64,000 nt of DNA, from positions 3,906,001-3,970,000 of the forward strand of contig NZ_AP021972.1 in assembly GCF_014168815.1 (NCBI RefSeq), given 5' to 3'. The notes below the pieces were generated by a model. That model worked only from the letters and a program-made list of their open reading frames with translations. It was not told the origin of the DNA and did no database searches. The position numbers and the translations under genes are program-made. The number at the start of each line of letters is the position of its first letter. Within the stretch, counting starts at the first letter, position 1. Origin of the DNA: Klebsiella sp. WP3-W18-ESBL-02. GTDB taxonomy: Bacteria > Pseudomonadota > Gammaproteobacteria > Enterobacterales > Enterobacteriaceae. Of this stretch, positions 20,150 through 28,304 are shown piece after piece.

Positions 20150-20812
20150 TTATTTAACAGGAACAAATTGCTGTGCTTGCCAAAGTGCGACATGTCCTTT
20201 GGGGTCATTAACATTTACGTGAGTAAAAACACGCTCTCTACCAGGCATCAAATAATAATCCTCTTTGCAATCATGCTTAGCAGAGTTATCGGCACAAACG
20301 CCGTAGGCAATCACTTTTAAAGTTGCATTTCCGGTATTAGAAATAACACCAGACTGATATTTATATCGATAGTCTGCATGTCGGGGGGCAACAATAAGGA
20401 GAGTACTTATTTTTGCAGAGACGGTCGCAACTGCACTTTTCCTGGCATTATCGCGATGTTTTTCGCTCAAAAGTTGATCCTGCCAGAAAATTCGATAATA
20501 TCGTTCCTGGTTATCTTCAGGGCCTTTATAAAAAAAATGAATGACTTCTGTTGATGCGGATGGTATCAATATGCTGGCAGGCGATAGTAGCATCTCATCC
20601 GGGCTATCCATTTGAATAATCTTACCATCTTCCAACGGCGATGAGATTTTTTGAATAGAAACATTCACAAACCTACCATTATCGGTATTGTTTTTTATTT
20701 CTTTACTCAGGATGCTGGCATCGCTATAGATGAATGATGATATATCACCAACATCTAACGCATATGAAGAAAAAGTCATTAATAAGATTATTAATGATAA
20801 TAAAATGTTCAC
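20150..20812 (-). CDS. ecpB: ECP pilus chaperone EcpB
   Basis: Periplasmic chaperone for EcpA. The 220-residue product has a short signal peptide ending SSYA and the sequences LDVGDISSFIYSDASILSK, VIHFFYKGPEDNQERYYRI and IVAPRHADYRYKYQSGVISN, matching E. coli EcpB. Translation starts at GTG 20812 with GAGG upstream. It is separated from ecpA by a strong hairpin that probably lowers its expression relative to the major pilin. Twenty-one bases separate its stop from the ecpC start. Confidence 0.92.
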   Translation of the reverse strand: MNILLSLIILLMTFSSYALDVGDISSFIYSDASILSKEIKNNTDNGRFVNVSIQKISSPLEDGKIIQMDSPDEMLLSPASILIPSASTEVIHFFYKGPEDNQERYYRIFWQDQLLSEKHRDNARKSAVATVSAKISTLLIVAPRHADYRYKYQSGVISNTGNATLKVIAYGVCADNSAKHDCKEDYYLMPGRERVFTHVNVNDPKGHVALWQAQQFVPVK

Positions 20813-20831
20813 AACTGAATGTCCTCATATA

Positions 20832-20858
20832 AAAGTAAGGAGAGATTCTCCTTACTTT
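20832..20858 (-). terminator. ecpA-ecpB intercistronic hairpin
   Basis: AAAGTAAGGAG pairs perfectly with CTCCTTACTTT around a 5-base loop, followed on the minus strand by TTTTATAT. Placed directly after the major pilin gene, it is likely a partial terminator or 3' stabiliser giving more pilin than chaperone and usher. Confidence 0.75.
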
Positions 20859-20869
20859 CAGGCAGCTAA

Positions 20870-21460
20870 TTAACTAGTCCAGGTTGCATCGAACTCAACG
20901 CTGACATCGCCGCTCCAGATTCCATCCGGCAGGTCGCTATAATCGCTAAGAGCCTTGGTACCATCAGTCGTGCCACCCACAACGGCAAACGCAAATGCAT
21001 CCTGCGCCGCCACCCGGCCACTGCGATTATAGCCAGAAGCGATCGCATTAAGATTGCCACCATTGCTACCATTATAGGTATCAATCAATGTCGTATCTGA
21101 CGTTTTCTCAATCTTCTCTCCGTTGTAACTCACCCCAATTTCCAGCGTTGAACCCGAGTTATCTATCGCCGTTAGGGTGTTCGTCAGCAAACGAGAGGTT
21201 AGTTTAAACCCCGTCGCAGTGGCATCCCCCTCAACCGCAACATCAAATAGGCCTTTTTGAGTACTGAATCCCTTAACACCTTCCGCATACTGAAAGGAGA
21301 GTGACCCAAGCGGCGTAACGACTAATTTGCTGGACGTATCTTTCTTTGCAGTTGCAGACCATGTTGCTACTGCCTGAGCGGTAGTATCAGCAGCAAATGC
21401 AGCATCTGCTGATGTAATACCGGCGATCATAAATGCCAAAGCGACAACTTTCTTATTCAT
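20870..21460 (-). CDS. ecpA: E. coli common pilus major subunit EcpA
   Basis: Main pilin. The 196-residue product has a signal peptide ending AFA before ADTTAQAVATWSATAKKDTS. The mature part includes LVVTPLGSLSFQYAEGVKGF, and it ends SGDVSVEFDATWTS, nearly identical in these blocks to E. coli EcpA (MatB/YagZ). The middle (residues about 110-160) differs more, as expected of a surface-exposed region. A GGGG site precedes the ATG. The gene is intact, but with usher and tip gene broken no pilus should assemble. Confidence 0.95.
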   Translation of the reverse strand: MNKKVVALAFMIAGITSADAAFAADTTAQAVATWSATAKKDTSSKLVVTPLGSLSFQYAEGVKGFSTQKGLFDVAVEGDATATGFKLTSRLLTNTLTAIDNSGSTLEIGVSYNGEKIEKTSDTTLIDTYNGSNGGNLNAIASGYNRSGRVAAQDAFAFAVVGGTTDGTKALSDYSDLPDGIWSGDVSVEFDATWTS

Positions 21461-21529
21461 ACTTTCCCCATCTATTATGGCTTAATGCCATTTGTACAAT
21501 TCACACCTACCTAATAAATTCAAACAATT

Positions 21530-22057
21530 CTAAATGAGCATCACATTTAATTTTTCAGAGATATTTTTACGATGCGAGTAAACGGTTTTAACGCTACAGT
21601 CTTTTGCTCTTGCAATTATTTTTGGAGATAAACCCTGTGAGATCTGTTTAAGTATTTCCATTTCTTTTTTAGTAACATTGCAATACTTAATATCTTTTTT
21701 CATAAAACGACCATTTATCACATAAGTTAACTCATCAACAATATGATCATCACGGTCATTGTAAACAATGCCAAAAACATTAAAATTGATAAACCAGTAA
21801 TTGGCTAAAGCGGCTAAGTGGCGATCGCAGATAAACACTATCTTTTTATCTTTTAATTCATCCAACCAGTACTCTTCATTTTCGATAAGATAACGAAAGG
21901 TATAATGAGTCAGATCAATAAAAGTATACTCACGCCATACTACCTGTAGGGGTTTGTATAGTCTTGTTTCTATCTGCTTAATAACTTCTGTCACACCATA
22001 TAAAAAGCAAGTATTATCCAGAGGATATACGTTTGCCATATCTCTGTTGTCTAACAT
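21530..22057 (-). CDS. ecpR: LuxR-type regulator EcpR (MatA)
   Basis: Regulator of the pilus operon, also known to repress flagellar genes in E. coli. The 175-residue product has a variable N-terminal domain with LANYWFINFNVFGIVYN and VINGRFMKKDIKYCNVTKKE. A C-terminal LuxR helix-turn-helix follows (EILKQISQGLSPKIIARAK, CSVKTVYSHRKN). It is somewhat shorter than the E. coli protein. After SEKL the frame ends with NVMLI, whereas adding one base to the preceding A5 run would give a longer LuxR-like end. The start is uncertain: ATG 22057 is used, GTG 22060 and TTG 22066 are possible. Confidence 0.88.
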   Translation of the reverse strand: MLDNRDMANVYPLDNTCFLYGVTEVIKQIETRLYKPLQVVWREYTFIDLTHYTFRYLIENEEYWLDELKDKKIVFICDRHLAALANYWFINFNVFGIVYNDRDDHIVDELTYVINGRFMKKDIKYCNVTKKEMEILKQISQGLSPKIIARAKDCSVKTVYSHRKNISEKLNVMLI

Positions 22058-22761
22058 CACGGTCAAATGCCCTTATGTCTTTAAACATTAGCTATATTAA
22101 TAGTATCTTTTATATTTTATTCTCACTTAAAATAATCCTGACAAATCTGAATTTAGGTTTATTCACCATGGCTGTCAACGCGGAATATCACATATTATGC
22201 ATAATATCTTAATACTACTTGATTGCTGGAAAATTCAGATATAACAAAATCCTTGCAAATCAAATAATTAAATTATCAAATAATGTATATCCTAACATAT
22301 ATAAGATCTTTACCATGGCTCTATAAGAATATTCGCACTAACCACCTTAAATGCAATCCCCCATTTACATAGCAGCAATAAAAACAACATTGAGGCCATA
22401 GTCATTACATTGTAATTATCATCCTTCCCACCTCTAAATCAGTACATTTTTCATGCACCAGCATGTTCAAATCGCACCCAAAACCCACCAGATGTAAATA
22501 TTTTTAATGTTTTTTAGCTTAATATTCTTTTCAACTAATGAGTTATAGAAAAACAGATAATATTCAACAGCAAGAAAAATACTCAGGAGATCATTACTGA
22601 CAGCAGAGATATATGAAGGGAGAGTATTCTATAGAGACATAATGGCACGATAGATATTCTCTCTATGTTTAAATACTATTGTATCCAGAAAATGACACCT
22701 CACGTTTATGCTATATAGCAGCCTCTCAATAGTCTGAAAATCAGTGTTATTCCTTCTTTTA
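22058..22761. other. AT-rich upstream region of ecpR
   Basis: About 700 bases of very AT-rich sequence without any credible gene. It should contain the ecp promoter; in E. coli this region is silenced by H-NS, and the base composition here fits that. I see no clear repeat or terminator. Confidence 0.5.
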
Positions 22762-23016
22762 TCAACCAGCCGCAGACGAGATGCTGCAAAATAAATCAAT
22801 AGCAATGTAACTCACGCCAGAAAATACTACTGCACGACGCCGGTAACCTTTGCTGTTGAGTTGCAATAAAATGTCCTGCGAAGTTTCGCAAAGCCAGACA
22901 GGGTCAGGATGCCAACCTATAGCACCTGCAACTCGCGTACCGATGCTGTCAGCGAGATTTCTGGCATCAGCCAACGTGATGAACTGTGGGCAGAGTGAGG
23001 TACTTATGTATCTCAA
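22762..23016 (-). pseudogene. Possible remnant of an unknown gene
   Basis: An open frame of 84 codons starting at TTG, with no ATG and no ribosome site. It includes FITLADARNLADSIGTRVAG and HPDPVWLCETSQDILLQLNS, which look protein-like, and its base composition is far higher in G+C than the flanks. It lies on the host side of the attachment site. I do not recognise it; it may be a fragment left by an earlier element at this locus. Confidence 0.25.
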
Positions 23017-23103
23017 TGGTGATGATGTATACAGATAACAGGAAACGAAGACGATATACAGGCGTTGAGCTTATTACGCCAGACTGGAGGGAAACATTTG
23101 AAA

Positions 23104-23149
23104 TGGTGCCGATAATAGGAGTCGAACCTACGACCTTCGCATTACGAAT
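23104..23149 (-). other. Prophage attachment site: 3' end of thrW (tRNA-Thr-CGU)
   Basis: On the minus strand the 46 bases run from ATTCGTAATGCGAAGG through the T-arm GGTTCGACTCC to TATTATCGGCACCA, matching the anticodon-to-CCA part of thrW. The 5' half of the tRNA is absent, so this is the duplicated core left by integration, not a working tRNA. The intact thrW and an integrase gene are expected at the other prophage end, beyond the right edge. Confidence 0.88.
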
Positions 23150-23329
23150 TAGTAGAATTACATTTAACTAACTGTTTTACATGTACATTATCGCATTCAC
23201 ATTGCTCAACTTAATGGCACATGATGTAAGAAATAGAATGACGTTTCACCATGTGTGACACAAAAATGGCACACCCTATAAAGCATCCACAGCACGTATT
23301 TCGGCAGCACGCACTGTGGAAATACTGCA

Positions 23330-23881
23330 TTACCCTAACACTGGGAATTTTTTGTACAGCGTCGATACACCAACATCGAACGTCTTAGCGATCTGCTGTC
23401 GTGATTCACCAGCGGAGATCCGAGATCCTATCTCCCGCCACTGCTCATCAGTAAATTTCGGGCGGCGCCCGCCTACCCTTCCCTTCGCCCGCGCAACGGC
23501 TAACCCGGCCAGCGTACGCTCGCTGTTCAGGTCGGATTCGTACTGCGCTGCTGACAGGATATTGCGGAAATTGTAGCGACCACTGGCGGTGCGCAGGTCC
23601 ACACCATCCGTAATGCTACGGAAATTCACGCCGTTTTCCTGTAGCTGCTGGAACATCAACAACGCATGCAGGACATTGCGACCAATCCTGTCCAGCTTCC
23701 AGACCACCAGTTCATCCCCCGGCTGCATAGTGGCGATCAGCCGTTTTAGAACCGGCCGATTCGATTTCCTCCCGCTGGCATGCTCTTCAAAAATTTTCTC
23801 ACAACCCGCTGACTTGAGCGCCGTTAGTTGCAATTCAGTGTCCTGGTGGTTTGTTGATACTCGGGCATAACCGTAAATCAT
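23330..23881 (-). CDS. Serine-family DNA invertase (Pin/Gin-like)
   Basis: A 183-residue serine recombinase with the active-site serine in YGYARVST, the catalytic arginine segment VVWKLDRIGRN, and a C-terminal helix-turn-helix (SRQQIAKTFDVGVSTLYKKF). It would invert the neighbouring tail-fibre segment at the two crossover sites (24224 and 25985), normally with host Fis bound to an enhancer often located in the invertase gene. Length and motifs are complete. It is transcribed toward the prophage edge. Confidence 0.93.
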   Translation of the reverse strand: MIYGYARVSTNHQDTELQLTALKSAGCEKIFEEHASGRKSNRPVLKRLIATMQPGDELVVWKLDRIGRNVLHALLMFQQLQENGVNFRSITDGVDLRTASGRYNFRNILSAAQYESDLNSERTLAGLAVARAKGRVGGRRPKFTDEQWREIGSRISAGESRQQIAKTFDVGVSTLYKKFPVLG

Positions 23882-24102
23882 GAGTGCTTCTCCTGTTGTA
23901 AAAACAGGAGAAGAGGCGAAATATCACCTGATTCAGAAAAATATTTGAAAGGTTCAATTTCGAGAAACAGTAACCGGCATCATCGGCGCATCGAGAAATG
24001 CGAGAATGATGCGCGTTATATTGAATTTTATAACGCGCAAACTGAGATTATGCAGCAAATATTGCCAGCGCCAGCGATATAAGAAACATACTAACTGGCC
24101 TG

Positions 24103-24223
24103 TTAAGCCGGAATAGCTGGCCAGTTGATATCAGGTGCGGTGCTGGCATCTATTGCTGCCACCGCGTCTATATAGTCCATCCATCCGTTAAGGCTGGATG
24201 ACTCAGCATTCGTAAGCTTGCGA
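24103..24223 (-). pseudogene. 3' remnant of a third tail-fibre assembly gene
   Basis: Minus-strand translation gives RKLTNAESSSLNGWMDYIDA, then VAAIDASTAPDINWPAIPA and a stop at 24103. This matches the usual end of tail-fibre assembly proteins (compare TSTAPDISWPPHPG in the gene at 24699). There is no 5' part: the fragment begins at the crossover site, so it is probably scar from an earlier fibre cassette. Confidence 0.65.
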
Positions 24224-24249
24224 CCCATCAAAAGCTTGGTTTAGGAGAA
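24224..24249 (+). repeat. Invertase crossover site, distal copy
   Basis: A 26-base site made of the half CCCATCAAAAGC, central TT and the half GGTTTAGGAGAA. It resembles hix/gix/pix sites and shares CTTGGTTTA and the flanking GAG with the site at 25985, in inverted orientation. Confidence 0.8.
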
Positions 24250-24702
24250 GGCTCTGCTTTGCCGGTTGGCGTGCCCATTCCGTGGCCGTCAGCAACGTTA
24301 CCAACGGGGTGGCTCAAGTGCAACGGAGCAGCGTTCACAGCAGCGCAGTACCCTAAACTGGCGCAGGCATATCCGGCGCTGAAACTTCCAGACCTGCGCG
24401 GCGAGTTTATCCGTGGCTGGGATGACGGGCGGGGAGTAGACGGCGGGCGAATGCTGCTAGAAGGACAAGCTGATAGTTTTCGTTCGCATAACCACGGAGT
24501 TACTGCCTGGGATGCGTGGGATTCAAGCGTATTAACACCGAACGACCGAGAAGGAGATTTATTGCTATCGACTGACAATGCAGTTTGGGCTGGCGGCTCT
24601 GTAAATGGAAAGTTCAACGGCAAATACGGTACAGCGGGTAATGGTGGGAATGAAACTCGTCCGCGCAATATTGCATTTAACTACATCGTGAGAGCAGCAT
24701 GA
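24235..24702 (+). CDS. Silent alternative tail-fibre C-terminal cassette
   Basis: Headless 3' part of a tail-fibre gene: LGLGEGSALPVGVPIPWPS, then TLPTGWLKCNGAAFTAAQY and LPDLRGEFIRGWDDGRG, a phage tail-collar type tip ending IAFNYIVRAA. It has no start codon or ribosome site. The codons CTT GGT TTA at the crossover site are in the same frame as in the expressed fibre gene, so inversion would join this tip to the N-terminal shaft at 26428. It overlaps the following assembly gene by four bases. Confidence 0.85.
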   Translation, partial: LGLGEGSALPVGVPIPWPSATLPTGWLKCNGAAFTAAQYPKLAQAYPALKLPDLRGEFIRGWDDGRGVDGGRMLLEGQADSFRSHNHGVTAWDAWDSSVLTPNDREGDLLLSTDNAVWAGGSVNGKFNGKYGTAGNGGNETRPRNIAFNYIVRAA

Positions 24703-25325
24703 TGATGAAAGCAGAACTGAACAGCGAACTTATCGCTACAGTGGCAGGTAATATTACCGTCTATAACTACGACGGCGAGACACGAGAATATCTTGATTCA
24801 ACAGTTGAATATCTGGCTGTGGGGGTTGGCATTCCGGCTAATTCCTGCATTGATGCTCCAGGTAACAGTAAAGATGGCTTTACTGTTTGTCGAACAGAAG
24901 ATTTTACCTCCTGGGAGTATGTTACCGACCATCGTGGTGAAACAGTATATAACACTGAAACCGGTGAAGCAGTAATCATCTCTTTGCCTGGAAGTTACCC
25001 AGAGAATACCACTACACAGGCACCTGCCACGCCATACGATACATGGGAAGGTAATAGCTGGGTGACGGATATTGCAAAACAACACATAGCAGACGTAGCG
25101 ATAGCAGAACAGAGGAAAACAACATTACTGGCTGAGGCGACAACGATTATCGCCCCACTAGTGGATGCTCAGGCAGGGGGCTATATCGATGATGCCGAAG
25201 TGCCACGCCTGGCCGAATGGCAGCGATACCGCTACAAACTGACTAAAGTCGATACCAGCACCGCACCGGATATCAGTTGGCCCCCGCACCCGGGAGAGGA
25301 GGCCATTCAGGTTTCTCTGGATTAA
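24699..25325 (+). CDS. Tail-fibre assembly protein (silent partner)
   Basis: A 208-residue protein of the Tfa/Gp38 chaperone family, recognised by its C-terminal block (RLAEWQRYRYKLTKVDTSTA, PDISWPPHPG). The N-terminal half (ELIATVAGNITVYNYDGE) is cassette-specific, fitting a chaperone matched to its own fibre tip. ATGA overlap with the tip gene means the two would be switched on together. Its last 53 bases overlap the opposing assembly gene. Confidence 0.85.
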   Translation: MMMKAELNSELIATVAGNITVYNYDGETREYLDSTVEYLAVGVGIPANSCIDAPGNSKDGFTVCRTEDFTSWEYVTDHRGETVYNTETGEAVIISLPGSYPENTTTQAPATPYDTWEGNSWVTDIAKQHIADVAIAEQRKTTLLAEATTIIAPLVDAQAGGYIDDAEVPRLAEWQRYRYKLTKVDTSTAPDISWPPHPGEEAIQVSLD

Positions 25326-25674
25326 CCCTCATCAACTGCACCCGGTATTTCTTCCATTCAGTTAAAGCGGCGGTTTCTTCCTCCGTCGCTATTCCTGCAT
25401 CGACTGCATCTTGTCTCCATGCGATTTCTACATTAGCTGTTGAGAGAAGTACTGCACGCTGACTTCTGGCAATCTCAATTTGTTCTGAATGCGTTAGCGA
25501 TAGCTCTTCGACAAGCACAGGAGTACCAGCAGAATCAGCTTGAATAAATTTACCATTACGCTGCCCTTCCAGTAAACGCAGGTACAGTTCCTCGCTAATG
25601 CTGATAGCATCAGTAGGGATGACATTATTTTCATCGTCATAGAGACCAATCGGTTTTGCTGTGAAATATTTCAT
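25273..25674 (-). CDS. Tail-fibre assembly protein (expressed partner)
   Basis: A 133-residue Tfa-family chaperone: N-terminal MKYFTAKPIGLYDDENNVIP and C-terminal ALTEWKKYRVQLMRVNPEKP with EWPPLPG. It follows the expressed tail-fibre gene with one base between them and is needed to fold or attach that fibre. It converges on, and overlaps, the silent assembly gene. Confidence 0.88.
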   Translation of the reverse strand: MKYFTAKPIGLYDDENNVIPTDAISISEELYLRLLEGQRNGKFIQADSAGTPVLVEELSLTHSEQIEIARSQRAVLLSTANVEIAWRQDAVDAGIATEEETAALTEWKKYRVQLMRVNPEKPEWPPLPGAGAN

Positions 25675-25675
25675 A

Positions 25676-26428
25676 TTAATATCCTATTGCCAGCCATGCC
25701 CACGTGGACGGGTTAGCGGGAGTTGGATTGACGGACATGGTCTGCCCATACCATTCACACTGCGATTTTGTAGGTATGTTAAATCTGACGCGAGAGTTAT
25801 CAACAGCAGCAGAAGCATAATCAACGGCAATGATTATCATGCACTTATTGTTAAATGCCTCTGGAAAGACGATCAAGCCGTTGCTTGTGGTGCTGCTCAA
25901 TATTTGTGTCTGAACAACATACTCACCCGGTTTGCCATTAATAAATGCAGGAATTCGTAGTATGGATTCAGTACCTGTCACCGCTGCTCTTAAACCAAGG
26001 TATGTGAGAATGTCAGCAATAGTACCTTTCCCGATAATATCTCGACCGACAGAAGTTAAATCAGTCTGCGATGCGGTATCAGTTCCAGTGAAATACGGGA
26101 GTTTATTTGCACCGGTTGTGAGCCCTGCCAATGCCGTCAGCGTGGCGTCAAGCGCCTGGAAATCCTTACCGAACGCGGCGGACATTTTGGCGATAAACCC
26201 GTTCAGGTCACCATCATCAAGTACATCCAGACCGCTTTTGTTGGCGGTGTACTGCGCCAGCGCTGCAGCTATAAAGCTGGCCTGTCGAATGGCTTTGTTT
26301 ACCTGAGCACTGGAAGCTTTGCCAGCCGTGAAGCCAGAAAGCAGAGCCGGAAGCGATTCCCAGTCAGCCTGGGCCGTCACGTTAGCATTTGCCGCTGTCG
26401 CGAACGGTTTAAAGTTGTTTGTTGCCAT
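25676..26428 (-). CDS. Tail-fibre protein (currently expressed form)
   Basis: A 250-residue fibre. The first about 144 residues (MATNNFKPFATAANANVTAQ and KSGLDVLDDGDLNGFIAKMS) are the constant shaft that attaches to the baseplate. After the crossover site (ILTYLGLRAAVTG) comes a variable tip ending TWAWLAIGY. The start is the ATG overlapping the TAA of the upstream gene (TAATG), not the more distal start. The tip is short for a receptor-binding fibre. Confidence 0.88.
   Translation of the reverse strand: MATNNFKPFATAANANVTAQADWESLPALLSGFTAGKASSAQVNKAIRQASFIAAALAQYTANKSGLDVLDDGDLNGFIAKMSAAFGKDFQALDATLTALAGLTTGANKLPYFTGTDTASQTDLTSVGRDIIGKGTIADILTYLGLRAAVTGTESILRIPAFINGKPGEYVVQTQILSSTTSNGLIVFPEAFNNKCMIIIAVDYASAAVDNSRVRFNIPTKSQCEWYGQTMSVNPTPANPSTWAWLAIGY
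25985..26010 (-). repeat. Invertase crossover site within the tail-fibre gene
   Basis: On the minus strand the site reads TTCTCACATACC, TT, GGTTTAAGAGCA. It lies in frame within the fibre gene at residues about 141-149. The central TT matches the distal site, so exchange would keep the frame. Confidence 0.8.
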
Positions 26429-27108
26429 TAGAGTATTGTCCCCCATGCTCCAACATCGAACCCACCGATGTATTCGTTATCCATATCAAACCCAAAGAAT
26501 TTAGAGCCCTCGGATGGTGCTTCTACCGAAGGCGTTTCAACATCACCGCCCCATACGCCGGCGGCTTTAACGGTGAGATAGCCCTGTTTGATAGCGGCAA
26601 TCAGTTCAAGAGACACATCAGAAATATCAGTCTCGGGGAATGCCCAGACCGATATCGTCATGTCCTGGTTGTCGACAATTTGCATCCTGAGGCCTGAGCC
26701 AGCAGTCGCAGCGTCAAGGATGGGAGGCAGAGAATCGTTCCGGCCGTCCCAGTTGTTGATAGCGATTTTCGCTTTCAGAATGATGCGGTACGTCTCATCA
26801 CTCAGCGTCTTATAGCCAGAATCAGGATCATATGGCCCCTGCCAGATGCCCTGGTCATATCCAAGCCCGTCAGTGTCCCAGCTGAAATAAACTCCGCTAA
26901 TTGGCTGGCTGACTATGCGACTGCGTCCGATCCACAGACCGAGGATGTCGAGCTGTACACCGACAGCAGTATCAATATCGAAGGCTGTTATAAGCCCTGA
27001 CATAGTGCTGGACACATCAATCAGCGGGCGGGTGCTCAGATCTATATGGTCAAAAAAGAGTGGCTTGGTAGCGTGGTAGTTAGTGATCAGTTCGGTGTAT
27101 TTGCTCAT
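26428..27108 (-). CDS. DUF2612 baseplate/tail protein
   Basis: A 226-residue phage structural protein of the DUF2612 family (VGVQLDILGLWIGRSRIVSQ, YFSWDTDGLGYDQGIWQG). In related phages it sits between baseplate J and the fibre gene and probably links them. It overlaps the baseplate J stop by four bases and the fibre start by one. No enzymatic motif. Confidence 0.85.
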   Translation of the reverse strand: MSKYTELITNYHATKPLFFDHIDLSTRPLIDVSSTMSGLITAFDIDTAVGVQLDILGLWIGRSRIVSQPISGVYFSWDTDGLGYDQGIWQGPYDPDSGYKTLSDETYRIILKAKIAINNWDGRNDSLPPILDAATAGSGLRMQIVDNQDMTISVWAFPETDISDVSLELIAAIKQGYLTVKAAGVWGGDVETPSVEAPSEGSKFFGFDMDNEYIGGFDVGAWGTIL

Positions 27109-28304
27109 GAGGTCACCGTGATACTGATATTCGCGGTGCTACAGGACGCAGAAGCATCATAGGCAATATCAATGTTTGATGCCGATACGCTGCCAGACGA
27201 CTTACCGATCAGCAGGTCGGTAATATCGTAATAGCGGGCATTCCCGCCGCTCACAACGCCGAGGTTTGCCGGGGAATAAATACGGCTCAGCAGAACGTCG
27301 TCGCCAATTGTTAGGCCATTTATATAATCGGCAACAGCCTGTTTAATCTGCTCGCCGATTTGAGAGGTATAGCCGGTAAAAACTTTCAGGGTAATGGCTA
27401 CGAAAATTGGCACATCGGTAGAGCGCGAAAAACTGATGACGTGTGGATTACCGTAAGTATCCGGCACCGTGACAGAAGTTTTACCGTAAGTTGCGGTTCC
27501 CTGCCCTTTATTCCCCCGGATTGTTTGGGCTATCTCGGTAACATCCCCTCCATCGACGATGGCGGAAATAGAGTGTGGCGGCAGCCCGTTGCTGTCGGTT
27601 GCCCCAGTGTCGTTCTCATATAGTTTGTGACGTGTCACGCCAGCAACATTAGCGATAGCACCGTCGACACCTTCAAACGGTGTGATCGATGGTAGCGCGA
27701 CGCTTTGCCCCTGCCGAATGCGCAGCTCTGCGTCGGTTTCGGCTGGTGAACCGACAGTAGCCGCAACTGGATTGGTTACCGACACCCAACCTCGGGTCGG
27801 GGTGTTGATAGTGGTAATAGTCCCGGCCAGCGCCGCAACCGAACCGCTATTCGCACATGTGGCCGTCACCAGCACAGTACCATCAACGCCGATCGCCACA
27901 CTCGCTGGAAAATTCCAGATAATGCCGTTTTTATCCCGTGCGGAGCCATTCGTGATAGTCGTGCCTGCCGTACCGGTTAACAGAAGGTCAGCAGTAGAGT
28001 TTGTCGCTACTTTTCGCGTGATCCCGTTAATTTTCACATTGCTGCTAAGCGCTGCGGCCTGCGCTGTCATCGGTGAAAACGAGTTGTAAATCTCGATAGC
28101 GGTGTTGTTAGCGTCATGCACGGCAAGAGCCACCAGCGCGACCATCTGCCCGTCTTTGCTGTCTGGTTCGAGGTAGGCATCACTACCGTAAATCTGCCTG
28201 AAATAGCTGGTCAGTGTATCTAGGATTGTCTGGTAATCAGGCGCACTAATCCCCTGGGCGGTTACCGTTGCCGATAGCCCCAGCGTGTCGAGGTTCAAAG
28301 CCAT
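27105..28304 (-). CDS. Baseplate J-like protein
   Basis: A 399-residue baseplate wedge component of contractile tails (T4 gp6-like). Recognisable by its N-terminal YQTILDTLTSYFRQIYGSDA and DSKDGQMVALVALAVHDANN, the central ETDAELRIRQGQSVALPS, and GVDGAIANVAGVTRHKLYEN. It lies between the gp25-like protein and DUF2612, as is usual for this family. Confidence 0.9.
   Translation of the reverse strand: MALNLDTLGLSATVTAQGISAPDYQTILDTLTSYFRQIYGSDAYLEPDSKDGQMVALVALAVHDANNTAIEIYNSFSPMTAQAAALSSNVKINGITRKVATNSTADLLLTGTAGTTITNGSARDKNGIIWNFPASVAIGVDGTVLVTATCANSGSVAALAGTITTINTPTRGWVSVTNPVAATVGSPAETDAELRIRQGQSVALPSITPFEGVDGAIANVAGVTRHKLYENDTGATDSNGLPPHSISAIVDGGDVTEIAQTIRGNKGQGTATYGKTSVTVPDTYGNPHVISFSRSTDVPIFVAITLKVFTGYTSQIGEQIKQAVADYINGLTIGDDVLLSRIYSPANLGVVSGGNARYYDITDLLIGKSSGSVSASNIDIAYDASASCSTANISITVTS

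Larger units (their letters stand above)
24236..25998. mobile_element. Invertible tail-fibre segment
   Basis: About 1.76 kb between two inverted crossover sites, containing two fibre tips and two assembly genes arranged head-out and tail-to-tail. In the present orientation the minus-strand tip (25676) is expressed. Equivalent in logic to the G segment of Mu and the P region of e14: host-range switching by inversion. Confidence 0.88.

Noticed and set aside
23104..23149. A functional tRNA-Thr gene
   Set aside because: Only the 3' half is present; acceptor 5' strand and D-arm are missing. It is an attachment-site remnant.
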